Shown here: positions 8,660 to 17,680 of the stretch, one piece after another | Position numbering within the stretch: the stretch's first letter is position 1 | Layout of the letters: every line of letters starts with the position of its first letter | NCBI RefSeq assembly: GCF_900107035.1 | Contig: NZ_FNOJ01000011.1 | Location: forward strand, 1 to 64,000 | Direction of reading: 5' to 3' | DNA: 64,000 bases | Source of the DNA: Alicyclobacillus hesperidum | Lineage (GTDB): Bacteria; Bacillota; Bacilli; Alicyclobacillales; Alicyclobacillaceae | Translations under genes and position numbers: made by a program | Notes under the pieces: generated by a model | Seen by the model: the letters and a program-made list of their open reading frames with translations, nothing else | What the model was told of the DNA's origin: nothing | Databases searched by the model: none

Positions 8660-9748
8660 ATGATGAAGAAGGTCGTCCATCTGTTTTTTATCGTATTGGG
8701 AGTCGTTCTAGGTTATCAGCTTTGCCCGGACTTATTCATTCACGTATTTCATCTTCATCACTCGCTGCTGACGTCAAATTGGTTTGGCGCCGCCATTGGC
8801 GGGGCGCTACTCTTGGTTGCGACCATTTCCTTGGCAGGCTACGTTTCGGCGCTTTTGCGCTGGCTGGAGGAACGTTTGAAAAGTGCACCGCTCGCCGACA
8901 TTCTCGGTGGAACCATCGGGATGGTGATTGGTCTCGTTGTGGCTTACCTGTTTTCTCCTGAAATTCGTTCCATCCCGGTGGTTGGGGTGGCCGTTCAGTT
9001 TTTCGTGGCGGTCTTTTTTGCGTATCTGGGATTGCGCATTGGTTTTACCAAGCGAGAAGAACTCTTCAATTTGTTTTCCGGACGTTTGTCACTGAAAGAA
9101 CGCGGTGAAGCCCGAGATAAAAAGGGAGCATTGCGCCCGGGCGACGCCAAACTGCTCGATACATCGGTCATCATCGATGGCCGAATCGCTGATTTGGTGG
9201 ATACGGGCTTCGTCGACGGCACGTTGATTATTGCCTCGTTTGTGCTTGAGGAGCTGCAACATATTGCAGATTCGTCAGACGTGCTCAAACGCAATCGAGG
9301 GCGCCGTGGCCTCGATGTGCTGAATCGAATTCAGAAGGAGTCCAAAGCGACAGTTCAAATCGTCGAGATCGACTTCGACGATATACAGGAAGTGGACTCC
9401 AAACTGGTGCGGCTTGCAAAGCAAATGCACGGTAAGGTGATGACAAACGATTTTAACTTGAATAAGGTCTGTGAATTGCAGGGTGTACCCGTGCTCAATA
9501 TCAATGATCTTGCGAATGCGCTGAAACCTGTCGTGTTGCCCGGCGAAGAATTGCACGTACAGGTGATTAAAGACGGCAAGGAATACAATCAAGGTGTGGC
9601 GTATTTAGATGATGGTACGATGATTGTCATCGAAGGCGGTCGTGAATACATTGGCGGCAGGGTGACCGTTTTGGTAACGAGTGTTTTGCAGACGTCGGCG
9701 GGTCGAATGATTTTTGCTAAACCGAAATTACTAGAGAAGGCTTTGTGA
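8660..9748 (+). CDS. PIN and TRAM domain membrane protein (YacL-like)
   Basis: The N-terminal quarter (about 1-120) has four hydrophobic segments. A PIN-type nuclease domain follows (about 165-290), with acidic residues in LLDTSVIIDGRIADL, VLEELQHI and MTNDFNLNK. A TRAM RNA-binding domain (about 300-355) ends the protein. This is the architecture of B. subtilis YacL, whose RNase activity is presumed from the fold. aggaggt (8644-8650) lies 9 bp before ATG 8660. A 200-bp gap upstream contains no clear promoter. In B. subtilis this gene precedes ispD, as here. Confidence 0.9.
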   Translation: MMKKVVHLFFIVLGVVLGYQLCPDLFIHVFHLHHSLLTSNWFGAAIGGALLLVATISLAGYVSALLRWLEERLKSAPLADILGGTIGMVIGLVVAYLFSPEIRSIPVVGVAVQFFVAVFFAYLGLRIGFTKREELFNLFSGRLSLKERGEARDKKGALRPGDAKLLDTSVIIDGRIADLVDTGFVDGTLIIASFVLEELQHIADSSDVLKRNRGRRGLDVLNRIQKESKATVQIVEIDFDDIQEVDSKLVRLAKQMHGKVMTNDFNLNKVCELQGVPVLNINDLANALKPVVLPGEELHVQVIKDGKEYNQGVAYLDDGTMIVIEGGREYIGGRVTVLVTSVLQTSAGRMIFAKPKLLEKAL

Positions 9749-9874
9749 TGAGATCAAGCCTAAATTGCACAGCACGCAGTTCGAAAAGGCGAGGGGTACC
9801 TGACGAAAGTCGGTGCTCCTCGGCTTTTCCATGCTTGGACATGGTATTCCAGGATGGAAAGGTAGGAGGCAAAC

Positions 9875-10606
9875 ATGTATCTTGCAATTGTCGTCGCCGC
9901 GGGCGAAGGCCGGCGCATGGGTTTTAAGAAGCAGTTTCTCGATCTCGCGGGAAGGCCTATGTGGTTACGCTCCGCAGAAGCTATGCTGGCTGGCGGTGCG
10001 GAGCGCGTGGTTGTCGTTACAGGAGAAGCTGATGTGACACGCATGCGTGAAGAATGGGCTGTCTATGGCTGTGATGATCGTATTTCTTTTGTACAGGGGG
10101 GCGCGACGCGCCACGAATCCGTGACGGCAGGCATGCGTGCGCTATTGGCCATGGTAAGCGAGACGGGCTTTTACATTCGTGAAACCGTCGCTGCGGTACA
10201 CGATGGCGCGCGCCCGTTCGTACAAGCTGAAGATGTGGTTCGCGTCTACACAGCTGCGGCCGAGCATGGTGGAGCGGTACTCGGCAAACCGTGCCGAGAT
10301 ACGGTAAAGTGGGTGGAAGGGCAGCACGTGGAACGTACCATCTCGCGGGACAAGCTGTTTTTGGCGGAAACTCCACAGGCCATCCGCGGAGATTGGATTC
10401 AGCAGGCGTACTTTGGGGATTTACCCCTGGCATCGCCTACGGATGACAGCTCGCTCATGGAGGCGCTTGGCATTCCGGTTGCGGCTGTCGAATCGAACAG
10501 TTATAACGGGAAAGTGACGACGCCAGCGGATCTTGCATATGCGGAGTGGCTGGCAAATCGGTTGTGGGGGAGTCTGGAAGACCATGCGAATCGGATTCGG
10601 ATATGA
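9875..10606 (+). CDS. ispD: IspD, 2-C-methyl-D-erythritol 4-phosphate cytidylyltransferase
   Basis: IspD is the third step of the non-mevalonate isoprenoid pathway: MEP plus CTP gives CDP-methylerythritol. The nucleotide-binding N-terminus AAGEGRRMGFKKQF carries the family Gly-rich loop with Arg and Lys, and VHDGARPFV is the conserved central motif. The 243-residue length is close to normal. ATG 9875 follows taggaggc. The 3' end overlaps ispF by 23 bp, so the two sequential pathway enzymes are co-translated. Confidence 0.95.
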   Translation: MYLAIVVAAGEGRRMGFKKQFLDLAGRPMWLRSAEAMLAGGAERVVVVTGEADVTRMREEWAVYGCDDRISFVQGGATRHESVTAGMRALLAMVSETGFYIRETVAAVHDGARPFVQAEDVVRVYTAAAEHGGAVLGKPCRDTVKWVEGQHVERTISRDKLFLAETPQAIRGDWIQQAYFGDLPLASPTDDSSLMEALGIPVAAVESNSYNGKVTTPADLAYAEWLANRLWGSLEDHANRIRI

Positions 10607-11084
10607 CGTGCATCCCATCGGTTCAGATCGGCCTTTGGTGCTTGGGGGCGTGCATATCGAGGCGCCTTTTGGCCTGGTTGGGCACTCGGATGCGGACGTG
10701 ATTGCGCATGCGGTTATGGACGCGATGTTGGGCGCGCTCGCGCTGGGTGATATCGGTGCCCATTTTCCGCCTGGCGATGAGACGTATCGCGGTGCGGATA
10801 GCATGGAGTTGATGGCGCACGTAGTCGCACTCATCGCGAAGGAAGGCTATGGTCTGGGCAACGTTGACGTCATGGTTTTGGCGGAGAAACCCAAGCTGTT
10901 ACCTCACGTGCCTGCCATGCGGGAAAACATTGCACGCGTCTGTGGGGTCGATCCCGGACAGGTATCAATCAAAGCGACAACGACCGAGAAACTTGGATTC
11001 GTCGGGCGAGGGGAAGGTATCGCAGCTCAAGCCGTCGCTTTGCTGGTCAAGGCTGATGAATCTATCAGGGAGGTGGCAAGATGA
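10584..11084 (+). CDS. ispF: IspF, 2-C-methyl-D-erythritol 2,4-cyclodiphosphate synthase
   Basis: IspF is the fifth step of the non-mevalonate pathway, cyclising the CDP-ME phosphate product with loss of CMP. Zinc-site residues are visible in GFGYDVH and GHSDADVIAHAVMDA, and TTTEKLGFVGRGEGIAA is the conserved C-terminal nucleotide loop. ATG 10584 gives 166 residues, slightly above the usual 155-160; a start 51 bp upstream in frame lacks a family match. It overlaps ispD by 23 bp and its stop overlaps the gltX start (ATGA). Confidence 0.95.
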   Translation: MRIGFGYDVHPIGSDRPLVLGGVHIEAPFGLVGHSDADVIAHAVMDAMLGALALGDIGAHFPPGDETYRGADSMELMAHVVALIAKEGYGLGNVDVMVLAEKPKLLPHVPAMRENIARVCGVDPGQVSIKATTTEKLGFVGRGEGIAAQAVALLVKADESIREVAR

Positions 11085-12529
11085 CTGTACGGGTGCGCTT
11101 TGCGCCAAGTCCCACGGGACATTTACATATCGGCAGCGTACGCACAGCGCTGTTTAACTTTTTGTTTGCGCGCCATCACGGCGGCCAATTTATCTTGCGT
11201 CTTGAGGACACGGACACAAATCGAAATGTAGAGGGGGCGGACATTCAATTTCTCGATGGGTTCCGCTGGCTCGGGATCAAGTGGGACGAAGGTTTCGACG
11301 TCGGCGGTCCCTATACCCCGTATCGCTGTATGGAGCGGCTTGACATCTATCGCCAGTACATCGATCGGTTACTCCGGGAAGGCAAGGCTTACCCATGTTT
11401 TTGTACGGATGACGATCTCGCAGCAGAGCGCAATCAAGCGGAACGGGAAGGGAGGATCCCGCGCTACAGTGGGCGCTGCCGCCATTTACCCGAGGCCCTG
11501 CGCGAGTCGAGAATGGCCAGCGGCGAACCCTACAGCATTCGCTTCATCGTGGAACCTGGTCGCGAACTGGTGGTACACGACTTGATTCGCGGTGACGTGT
11601 CATTCCAGTCGGATGATATCGGCGACTTTGTCATTGTGAAGTCGAACGGTATTCCCACGTACAATTTCCAGGTAGTCATCGACGATATTGAGATGCACAT
11701 CACACATGTCATTCGTGCAGAAGAGCACTTATCCAACACGCCGCGGCAGTTGCTTGTTTATGAAGCCTTTGGCGCAACTCCGCCTGCATTCGCTCATCTG
11801 CCCATCGTCCTTGACGAGCAACGCAAAAAGTTGAGCAAGCGGGATCCGAATGTGCTGCCTATTGCGACGTATCAATCGCTAGGGTATCTGCCTGAGGCAT
11901 TCATCAACTTCCTTGCTTTGCTCGGTTGGTCTCCTGGCGGCGAGCAGGAGTTGTTTACAGTCGATGAGCTTTGTCGGCTGTTTGATCTCGATCGCGTTGG
12001 GAAGTCGGGGGCTGTCTTTGATGTCGAAAAGCTAAACTGGATGGCGAATCAGTATTTTAAGGCCCTGCCCGTCGCACAAGCCGCACGCATGGTTCGGGAA
12101 CAGTTGGATCGAGCAGGCATTGGGCTTCCTGCACATGCCGATGACACGTGGTTGGAGGAGGTTGTGTCGCTATATCAAGATGGGATGCGCTGTGCACATG
12201 ATTTTATTGAGATGAGCAAGACGTTTTTCACGCGGCAGGTCGAGTGGGAGGACGACGCCATTGTATTGTTGCGGGATCCAACTGCGCGATCGGTCGTTGA
12301 GGCGTACTTGGCGCACTGCCGTGAGGCTGGCGAAGCATGGACCGCAGAGGCGAGTCGCGAGCGGTTCAAACGTGTGCAAGCGGATCTTGGTGTTAAAGGG
12401 CGGCAGTTGTTTATGCCTGTCCGGGCGGCCTTGACGGGGCAACTTCATGGCCCGGATCTTCAAAAGACGATTGCGCTATTGTCGCAGAAGGTTGTCATCG
12501 AGAGGTTGAGCGCAGCACTTGCTGGTTAG
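11081..12529 (+). CDS. gltX: Glutamyl-tRNA synthetase
   Basis: This is a class I aminoacyl-tRNA synthetase that charges tRNA-Glu. In many Firmicutes it also mischarges tRNA-Gln for later amidation. The HIGH-type motif HLHIGSVR is near residue 15 and the KMSKS-type motif is KLSKRD. The Rossmann catalytic domain spans about 1-310 and the anticodon-binding helical domain follows. The 482 residues is the normal length. The four-base ATGA overlap with ispF indicates coupling. cysE, which follows gltX in B. subtilis, is not here. Confidence 0.97.
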   Translation: MTVRVRFAPSPTGHLHIGSVRTALFNFLFARHHGGQFILRLEDTDTNRNVEGADIQFLDGFRWLGIKWDEGFDVGGPYTPYRCMERLDIYRQYIDRLLREGKAYPCFCTDDDLAAERNQAEREGRIPRYSGRCRHLPEALRESRMASGEPYSIRFIVEPGRELVVHDLIRGDVSFQSDDIGDFVIVKSNGIPTYNFQVVIDDIEMHITHVIRAEEHLSNTPRQLLVYEAFGATPPAFAHLPIVLDEQRKKLSKRDPNVLPIATYQSLGYLPEAFINFLALLGWSPGGEQELFTVDELCRLFDLDRVGKSGAVFDVEKLNWMANQYFKALPVAQAARMVREQLDRAGIGLPAHADDTWLEEVVSLYQDGMRCAHDFIEMSKTFFTRQVEWEDDAIVLLRDPTARSVVEAYLAHCREAGEAWTAEASRERFKRVQADLGVKGRQLFMPVRAALTGQLHGPDLQKTIALLSQKVVIERLSAALAG

Positions 12530-12556
12530 GAATCGGTTGGGAAAGGGTGGACGAGA

Positions 12557-13981
12557 TTGAGTATCGTTCTTTACAACAGCATGAGCGGGGAAAAGGAACC
12601 ACTGCAGACCATCGAGCCTGGTAAGGTGAGATTCTACGCCTGTGGACCAACCGTCTATCACTATTTTCACCTGGGCAATGCTCGCATGTTCGTCGCCTTT
12701 GACACCATTCGCCGATATCTGGAGTATCGAGGTTACGACGTTCGGTTTGTGCAGAACTTCACTGACGTCGACGACCGCATCATTCAGCGTGCCAATGAAC
12801 TCGGTGTAAATCCGCGTGAACTGGCAAAACAGAATATCGCGGACTACTTTGCGGATGCAGAGGCGCTGTTTATCAGGCCGGCAACGGTACACCCACGGGT
12901 GACGGAATGCATACCGGAGATCATCCGGTTTATTGAAGATTTGATTCGAGATGGTCACGCCTACGAGCGGAACGGCAGCGTTTACTTTGATACCTCGTCG
13001 TTTCCGGAATACGGGAAGCTATCGCATCAGTCCCCGGACGACATGCGCGCTGGCTACCGGATCGATATTCAAGACGAAAAAGACGACCCAACCGACTTCG
13101 CCTTATGGAAGGCGGCGAAGCCCGGTGAAGAGTTTTGGCAGAGCCCTTGGGGTGTTGGGCGCCCAGGATGGCACATCGAGTGCTCGGTTATGAATTTGTT
13201 GTATCTTGGCGAACAAATTGACATTCACGCCGGCGGTCGTGATTTGATTTTTCCGCATCACGAAAACGAGATCGCGCAGAGTGAGGCTCACTCAGGCAAG
13301 GTGTTCGCGCGCTACTGGTTGCATAATGGCACATTGAATATCAATGGTGAGAAGATGTCGAAGTCGACAGGAAACTTCATCATGACGCGGGACTTGTTGG
13401 CTCGCCGCGACGGTCGCAGTGTACGCTTTTTTCTACTCAGCGCTCACTATAGGCATCCGCTCAATTATACGGAAGAAGCCTTAACCCAGGCTGAGCAGGG
13501 GTTGGGGCGGATCGATCGCCTGCTTCGCAGCATCGATCACCATCTTGCTGCGCTGACCGAACGCGCTGATGTCGTACCTGTTACCGGGGCGTTGCCCGGG
13601 ACAACCGCAACAGGTGATTGTGCCAAGATCCGTACAGCCTTTGTGGCGGCGATGGATGACGATTTTAATACAGCCGATGCAATTTCTGCGATTTTCGACG
13701 GCGTGCGTCTAATCAACACGCGACTCGAGTCCGAGCGATTGACAATGGCGGATTTGGAAGCTTACCGCAACTTGATCGTAGAGTTGCTTGATGTCCTTGG
13801 GATTCCAGAACAGCATGCGGCGCAGCTTGAGGCTGAGGTGGAGGCGCTGATTCAGGAGCGGCAGTCTGCGCGGGCTCGACGGGATTTTGCGAGAGCCGAC
13901 GAGATTCGGGATATTTTAAAGCACCGTGGCATTATTCTCGAAGATACGCCGCAGGGTACGCGTTGGAGCTTTGAGTCATGA
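12557..13981 (+). CDS. cysS: Cysteinyl-tRNA synthetase
   Basis: This is a class I synthetase that charges tRNA-Cys. The zinc-ligand cysteine C29 lies in YACGPTVY, the HIGH-like motif is HLGNAR (38-43), a further zinc region is WHIECSVMN, and the KMSKS loop is [10 protein letters not shown]. The 474 residues is normal. The start is TTG 12557, preceded by aaagggtgga. It is 27 bp after gltX and overlaps mrnC by four bases. Confidence 0.96.
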   Translation: MSIVLYNSMSGEKEPLQTIEPGKVRFYACGPTVYHYFHLGNARMFVAFDTIRRYLEYRGYDVRFVQNFTDVDDRIIQRANELGVNPRELAKQNIADYFADAEALFIRPATVHPRVTECIPEIIRFIEDLIRDGHAYERNGSVYFDTSSFPEYGKLSHQSPDDMRAGYRIDIQDEKDDPTDFALWKAAKPGEEFWQSPWGVGRPGWHIECSVMNLLYLGEQIDIHAGGRDLIFPHHENEIAQSEAHSGKVFARYWLHNGTLNINGEKMSKSTGNFIMTRDLLARRDGRSVRFFLLSAHYRHPLNYTEEALTQAEQGLGRIDRLLRSIDHHLAALTERADVVPVTGALPGTTATGDCAKIRTAFVAAMDDDFNTADAISAIFDGVRLINTRLESERLTMADLEAYRNLIVELLDVLGIPEQHAAQLEAEVEALIQERQSARARRDFARADEIRDILKHRGIILEDTPQGTRWSFES

Positions 13982-14376
13982 AACAGTTGTGGCGAGTCGA
14001 GGATATTTCGCCACTTGGACTGGCGTTCATCGGGGATGCAATCTGGGAGATTTATGCGCGCAATCACTGCCTTAATTTAGGTGTCCGCAGGCCACGCGAT
14101 TTGCATCTGCGTTGCACTCGCTACGTTGCCGCCTCGGCGCAGGCTGAGGCCCTGAAGATGCTGGAACCCGTGCTGAATGAGGCGGAATTGGAGATGGTCC
14201 GGCGTGGGCGAAATCAGAAGTCGGCGCACGTCAGGCGCAATGTCGATGTCCTCGTCTATCGCTACAGCACCGGCTTTGAAGCTTTGATTGGCTATTTACA
14301 TGCGACAGACCAAATTGAGCGGCTACACGAATTGGCGGCCTTGGCGCTGGCGTATTTGGACGAGATCGAACGGTGA
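13978..14376 (+). CDS. mrnC: Mini-ribonuclease III (MrnC)
   Basis: Mini-III is a dimeric double-strand RNase lacking a dsRNA-binding domain. It matures 23S rRNA in Bacilli. The 132-residue protein has the RNase III-like signature LGLAFIGDAIWEIYARNH with its acidic residue, and a second helix pair RRGRNQKSAHVRRN typical of MrnC. It overlaps cysS (ATGA) and is followed by rlmB, another 23S-processing gene. That neighbourhood is conserved in B. subtilis. Confidence 0.93.
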   Translation: MKQLWRVEDISPLGLAFIGDAIWEIYARNHCLNLGVRRPRDLHLRCTRYVAASAQAEALKMLEPVLNEAELEMVRRGRNQKSAHVRRNVDVLVYRYSTGFEALIGYLHATDQIERLHELAALALAYLDEIER

Positions 14377-14390
14377 GGGAGTGTATGCCG

Positions 14391-15173
14391 ATGAATCGCA
14401 ACAAGGGACGGCGCTTGCAACAGGTACCCCGGAGCGCATCAGAACATGTGGAAGCAGGGACAGCGCTGATTAAAGGGCGTCACCCTGTGGCGACGGCTTT
14501 GTCAGAAGGCCGTCCGGTGAACAAAGTGCTGATTGCGGAAGGTACCGAAGGACTGCAACATGTTGTGGCACGAGCGCGCGAACAGGGGGTGCTCGTACAA
14601 TTTGTTCCGCGATCGCGCCTCGATGTCATAGCGGGTGATCATCACCAAGGTGTTGTAGCATTTGTCGCTCCGTACGCCTATGTCGATCTCGATACGGTCG
14701 TCGCGCGCAACACGGGGCACGCGCCGTTGGTCGTGGTCATCGACGGGGTAACGGATCCCCACAACCTAGGCGCCATTGCCCGTACTGCCGAGGCGGCAGG
14801 CAGTCAAGGCATTGTGATCAGCAAACATCGGGCTAGCCCACTGACAGAGACGGTGGCCAAGGCGGCAGCTGGTGCGCTCGAGTATTTGCCGGTCGCGCGT
14901 GTTGCGAACCTCGTTCAGGCGCTGAAAGAATTGAAGGAGCGCGGATATTGGGTGGTCGGGACCGACGTGGAGGCCAAGACTAGTCTGACAAGCGTGGATT
15001 ATTCAGGCCCCACGGTTGTGGTCATTGGTTCGGAAGGTGAAGGTATGCATCGGTTGGTCCGCGAAACGTGTGACTTTCTTGTCTCGATCCCGATTCTTGG
15101 ACAGGTGCAAAGTCTAAACGCATCGGTCGCGGCGGGGGTCATGCTGTATGAAGTCGTCCGTCAGCGCACGTAA
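14391..15173 (+). CDS. rlmB: 23S rRNA 2'-O-ribose methyltransferase, RlmB-like (SpoU family)
   Basis: This SAM-dependent SPOUT-class enzyme probably methylates the ribose of G2251-equivalent in 23S rRNA. It has an N-terminal substrate-binding domain (about 20-95) and a C-terminal knotted domain with motifs DPHNLGAIARTAEAAG, VIGSEGEGM and PILGQVQSLNASVA. The frame opens at GTG 14373, which overlaps the mrnC stop. ATG 14391 is preferred because gaggga lies about 9-10 bp upstream. It overlaps the next gene by 26 bp. Confidence 0.92.
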   Translation: MNRNKGRRLQQVPRSASEHVEAGTALIKGRHPVATALSEGRPVNKVLIAEGTEGLQHVVARAREQGVLVQFVPRSRLDVIAGDHHQGVVAFVAPYAYVDLDTVVARNTGHAPLVVVIDGVTDPHNLGAIARTAEAAGSQGIVISKHRASPLTETVAKAAAGALEYLPVARVANLVQALKELKERGYWVVGTDVEAKTSLTSVDYSGPTVVVIGSEGEGMHRLVRETCDFLVSIPILGQVQSLNASVAAGVMLYEVVRQRT

Positions 15174-15690
15174 GCGGAAAGGCCAGCGCTGTCTGATTGT
15201 CGATGGATACAACGTCATCGCGCGGCGGGCGGGCAGGGCCCTGGCACAAATTGTCGATCTCGAGCAAGCTCGGCGGGATATGGAAGATCTGCTGAGCCAG
15301 TATCGCGCTATCTACGACGAGGATGTGGTCTTGGTCTATGACGCCCATCAGCGAGATGGGTTAGGGGCGCTTGAGGAGCGCAGCGGCATTCGCATCGTAT
15401 ACACGGACACAGGCGAAACGGCCGACGCTCGAATCGAACGCTTGGTCTACGACATGCGCGACGACTACCGCGAGATCACAGTCGCGACGTCCGACGCGGC
15501 GGAACAGCAAGTTTCCTTCGGGGGAGGAGCCTTGCGTATTTCGGCCAACGAGCTACTGCGGCGGATCGATAGAATGCAAGATTATATCATTCGACAGACG
15601 CAGCAGGAAAACGGCAAATTGCGACATACGCTCGCAGATACGCTGGGTACGGATGTGGCGAAGCAGCTCGACAAATGGCGAAGAACATAG
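15148..15690 (+). CDS. NYN domain protein, YacP/Rae1-like ribosome-associated RNase
   Basis: The 180-residue protein has an NYN (PIN-like) domain: LIVDGYNVIA with its metal-binding Asp, VLVYDAHQ, ADARIERLVYDM and ITVATSDAAEQ. Its relative in B. subtilis, YacP (Rae1), cuts mRNA in the ribosomal A site; that activity is taken from the family, not shown here. The gene lies between rlmB and sigH, the same place as yacP. ATG 15148 lies inside the end of rlmB. Confidence 0.88.
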   Translation: MKSSVSARKRKGQRCLIVDGYNVIARRAGRALAQIVDLEQARRDMEDLLSQYRAIYDEDVVLVYDAHQRDGLGALEERSGIRIVYTDTGETADARIERLVYDMRDDYREITVATSDAAEQQVSFGGGALRISANELLRRIDRMQDYIIRQTQQENGKLRHTLADTLGTDVAKQLDKWRRT

Positions 15691-15743
15691 TGACGAAGGC
15701 TGAAGATCGCCGTCAGAATGCATATTTTTCTGCTCTATCACAA

Positions 15744-15773
15744 TTGCTTCTCGTAGATTACATAATGTATAAT
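15744..15773 (+). promoter_or_regulatory. SigA-type promoter of sigH
   Basis: TTGCTT (15744-15749), an 18-bp spacer and a perfect TATAAT (15768-15773) lie 33 bp before the sigH start. An AbrB site, known upstream of B. subtilis sigH, cannot be judged by eye. Confidence 0.72.
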
Positions 15774-15805
15774 GGCGTCATTCACGAGGCTCGGGGTGAT
15801 ACAGT

Positions 15806-16462
15806 TTGTCGACACAGCCGACACAGTTGGACGCCGATGTAACGCTATACGAAGAGCAAACCGACGAAGAACTGGTAGAAGCGGTTCGTCAAGGTGACAC
15901 CGACGCGCTCGAGTATCTTATCCAGAAATACAAAAACTTTGTGCGGGCAAAGGCGAGATCCTACTTTCTAATTGGCGCGGATCGTGAAGATATTGTTCAG
16001 GAAGGTATGATTGGGCTGTACAAGTCCATTCGTGACTTTCGTGGGGACAAGCTTTCCTCCTTCAAGGCGTTCGCTGAACTGTGTATCACGCGCCAAATTA
16101 TTACCGCTATTAAAACTGCAACGAGGCAAAAGCACATTCCTCTCAATTCTTATGTCTCGCTTGACAAGCCGATTTACGACGAGGATTCAGATAGAACTCT
16201 GCTCGACGTGATTTGTACGGTAAGAGTAGCGGATCCGGAAGAATTGATTATAAACCAGGAAGAGTTTGACGATATTGAAGATAAGATGTCAGAGTTGTTG
16301 AGTGATTTAGAAAGAAAGGTCCTGATGCTTTACCTGGATGGGAGATCGTATCAGGAGATTGCTGTTGACTTGGCGAGACATGTCAAATCGATTGACAACG
16401 CACTACAACGTGTCAAACGCAAACTTGAGAAATACTTGACGGTTCGCAATGTCATATGCTAA
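15806..16462 (+). CDS. sigH: RNA polymerase sigma-H factor
   Basis: SigH directs transcription at entry into sporulation and competence. The 218-residue protein has region 2 (about 22-95), with IVQEGMIGLYKSIRDFRG for core binding and -10 recognition, and region 4 (about 165-215), with LERKVLMLYLDGRSYQEIA as the helix-turn-helix. The start is TTG 15806 after ggggtgat. The position before rpmG-secE-nusG matches Bacilli. A short stem (16481-16495) follows the gene. Confidence 0.95.
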   Translation: MSTQPTQLDADVTLYEEQTDEELVEAVRQGDTDALEYLIQKYKNFVRAKARSYFLIGADREDIVQEGMIGLYKSIRDFRGDKLSSFKAFAELCITRQIITAIKTATRQKHIPLNSYVSLDKPIYDEDSDRTLLDVICTVRVADPEELIINQEEFDDIEDKMSELLSDLERKVLMLYLDGRSYQEIAVDLARHVKSIDNALQRVKRKLEKYLTVRNVIC

Positions 16463-16480
16463 TGTGATGCAGGTATGAGT

Positions 16481-16505
16481 CCCCGGTTTCGGGGGTTCTT
16501 CTGTT
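16481..16505 (+). terminator. Possible weak terminator or attenuator after sigH
   Basis: A 5-bp CCCCG stem with its complement is followed by a T-rich run (ttcttctgttttt). The stem is short, so read-through into rpmG is likely. Confidence 0.35.
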
Positions 16506-16548
16506 TTTGTGTCGCCAATTCGTTTCGCTGTTCGGGGAGGTGCTTGGG

Positions 16549-16698
16549 ATGCGCGAAATTATCACCCTTGCTTGCACAGATTGCAAACAGAGAAACTACA
16601 CCACGATGAAGAACAAGAAGAATGATCCAGACCGGATCGAACTGAAGAAGTATTGTCCGACCTGCAATTCGCACACGACGCACCGTGAAACCCGCTAA
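16549..16698 (+). CDS. rpmG: 50S ribosomal protein L33
   Basis: This is a small large-subunit protein near the E site. The 49-residue chain carries two CxxC pairs (C9/C12 and C36/C39), so this is the zinc-binding C+ form of L33. ATG 16549 follows ggggaggtg. It is the first gene of the rpmG-secE-nusG-rplK cluster. Confidence 0.95.
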   Translation: MREIITLACTDCKQRNYTTMKNKKNDPDRIELKKYCPTCNSHTTHRETR

Positions 16699-16740
16699 TT
16701 CCTGCGGCTGAGCGAACGGCGATAGAAGGAGCATCCGAAC

Positions 16741-16971
16741 GTGGCAAAGCCAAACGATACGTTGGTGGAAGTGAACGAGCAAAAGAGATCCGGTTTTATC
16801 GCCTTTTTTGCGGAATCGTTTCGCGAATTGCGGCGCGTCCGCTGGCCCAAGCGCCGTGACGTCGTCGTATATACGACTGCCTCGCTTTTGGTGTGCGCCA
16901 TTCTGGGGTTGTTGATATGGGGATTCGACATCGGCGTTGCGCGTCTGATGTCGGTAATCGGTGTAGATTAA
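16741..16971 (+). CDS. secE: SecE, preprotein translocase subunit
   Basis: SecE clamps SecY in the membrane translocon. This 76-residue single-span form is typical of Gram-positives. The amphipathic helix FFAESFRELRRVRWPKRRDV precedes the transmembrane segment (about 43-64). The start is GTG 16741 after agaaggagc. It is 42 bp after rpmG and 37 bp before nusG. Confidence 0.95.
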   Translation: MAKPNDTLVEVNEQKRSGFIAFFAESFRELRRVRWPKRRDVVVYTTASLLVCAILGLLIWGFDIGVARLMSVIGVD

Positions 16972-17008
16972 GGCGTCTTGGGGGTGTCCGGGCCTACGGC
17001 CTGTGCTG

Positions 17009-17554
17009 ATGGAAAACCTCGAAAAGAACTGGTACGTCATCCACACGTATTCTGGCTACGAAAACAAGGTCAAAAGCAACTTGGAGAGCCGCGTGCAGAC
17101 GATGGGTATGGAGGATCGCATCTTTACGATTCTCGTACCGACGGAAGAAGAGCTTGAGATCAAGAATGGCAAAAAGCGCGTGGTGCAGCGCAAGACGTAT
17201 CCGGGTTACGTCTTGGTCGAGATGATCATGACAGATGACTCTTGGTATGTTGTTCGCAATACGCCGGGTGTAACTGGGTTTGTCGGGTCGACTGGCGCTG
17301 GTTCGAAGCCTGTTCCGCTTATGCCGCATGAAGTGCAGGCAATTCTGAAGTCGATGGGCGTCAATCAACCGCGTCCAATTGTGTCGTTTGACGTCGGTGA
17401 AGTTGTGCGCCTTGTTGAAGGGCCATTTGCCGATATGGTGGGTACCGTCGAAGAGGTTGAGCCGGAACACCAGAAACTAAAGGTGCTGGTGTCGATGTTT
17501 GGGCGGGAGACACCGCTCGAGGTCGATTATACGCAAGTTGAGCACCTGACATGA
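17009..17554 (+). CDS. nusG: NusG, transcription elongation and antitermination factor
   Basis: NusG binds the RNA polymerase clamp and couples it to ribosomes or Rho. The NGN domain (about 1-115) starts ENLEKNWYVIHTYSGYENKV and includes YPGYVLVEM. A C-terminal KOW domain (about 128-181) has GPFADMVGTVEEVEPE. ATG 17009 is preferred over the in-frame GTG at 17003 because NusG proteins begin close to the EKNWYV motif; no strong ribosome site marks either. Length is 181 residues. Confidence 0.94.
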   Translation: MENLEKNWYVIHTYSGYENKVKSNLESRVQTMGMEDRIFTILVPTEEELEIKNGKKRVVQRKTYPGYVLVEMIMTDDSWYVVRNTPGVTGFVGSTGAGSKPVPLMPHEVQAILKSMGVNQPRPIVSFDVGEVVRLVEGPFADMVGTVEEVEPEHQKLKVLVSMFGRETPLEVDYTQVEHLT

Positions 17555-17568
17555 CATGGGCAGCAAGT

Positions 17569-17612
17569 TGGGTGGTTCGCCATCCACTTTCTGTGGCTCG
17601 CTGTGCGAGTCG
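17569..17612 (+). other. Two tandem small hairpins between nusG and rplK
   Basis: The first stem (17569-17575 with 17580-17586) has a TTCG tetraloop. The second stem (17594-17601 with 17605-17612) has a 3-base loop. Neither has a T tract. They may form a processing or regulatory element before the L11 gene; the function is unknown. Confidence 0.4.
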
Positions 17613-17680
17613 TATAGATGGTTTCAAGTGGGAGGGCTATGCCCGAAACACCACATTCTGAAGTGAAGGAGGTGGCTGTG

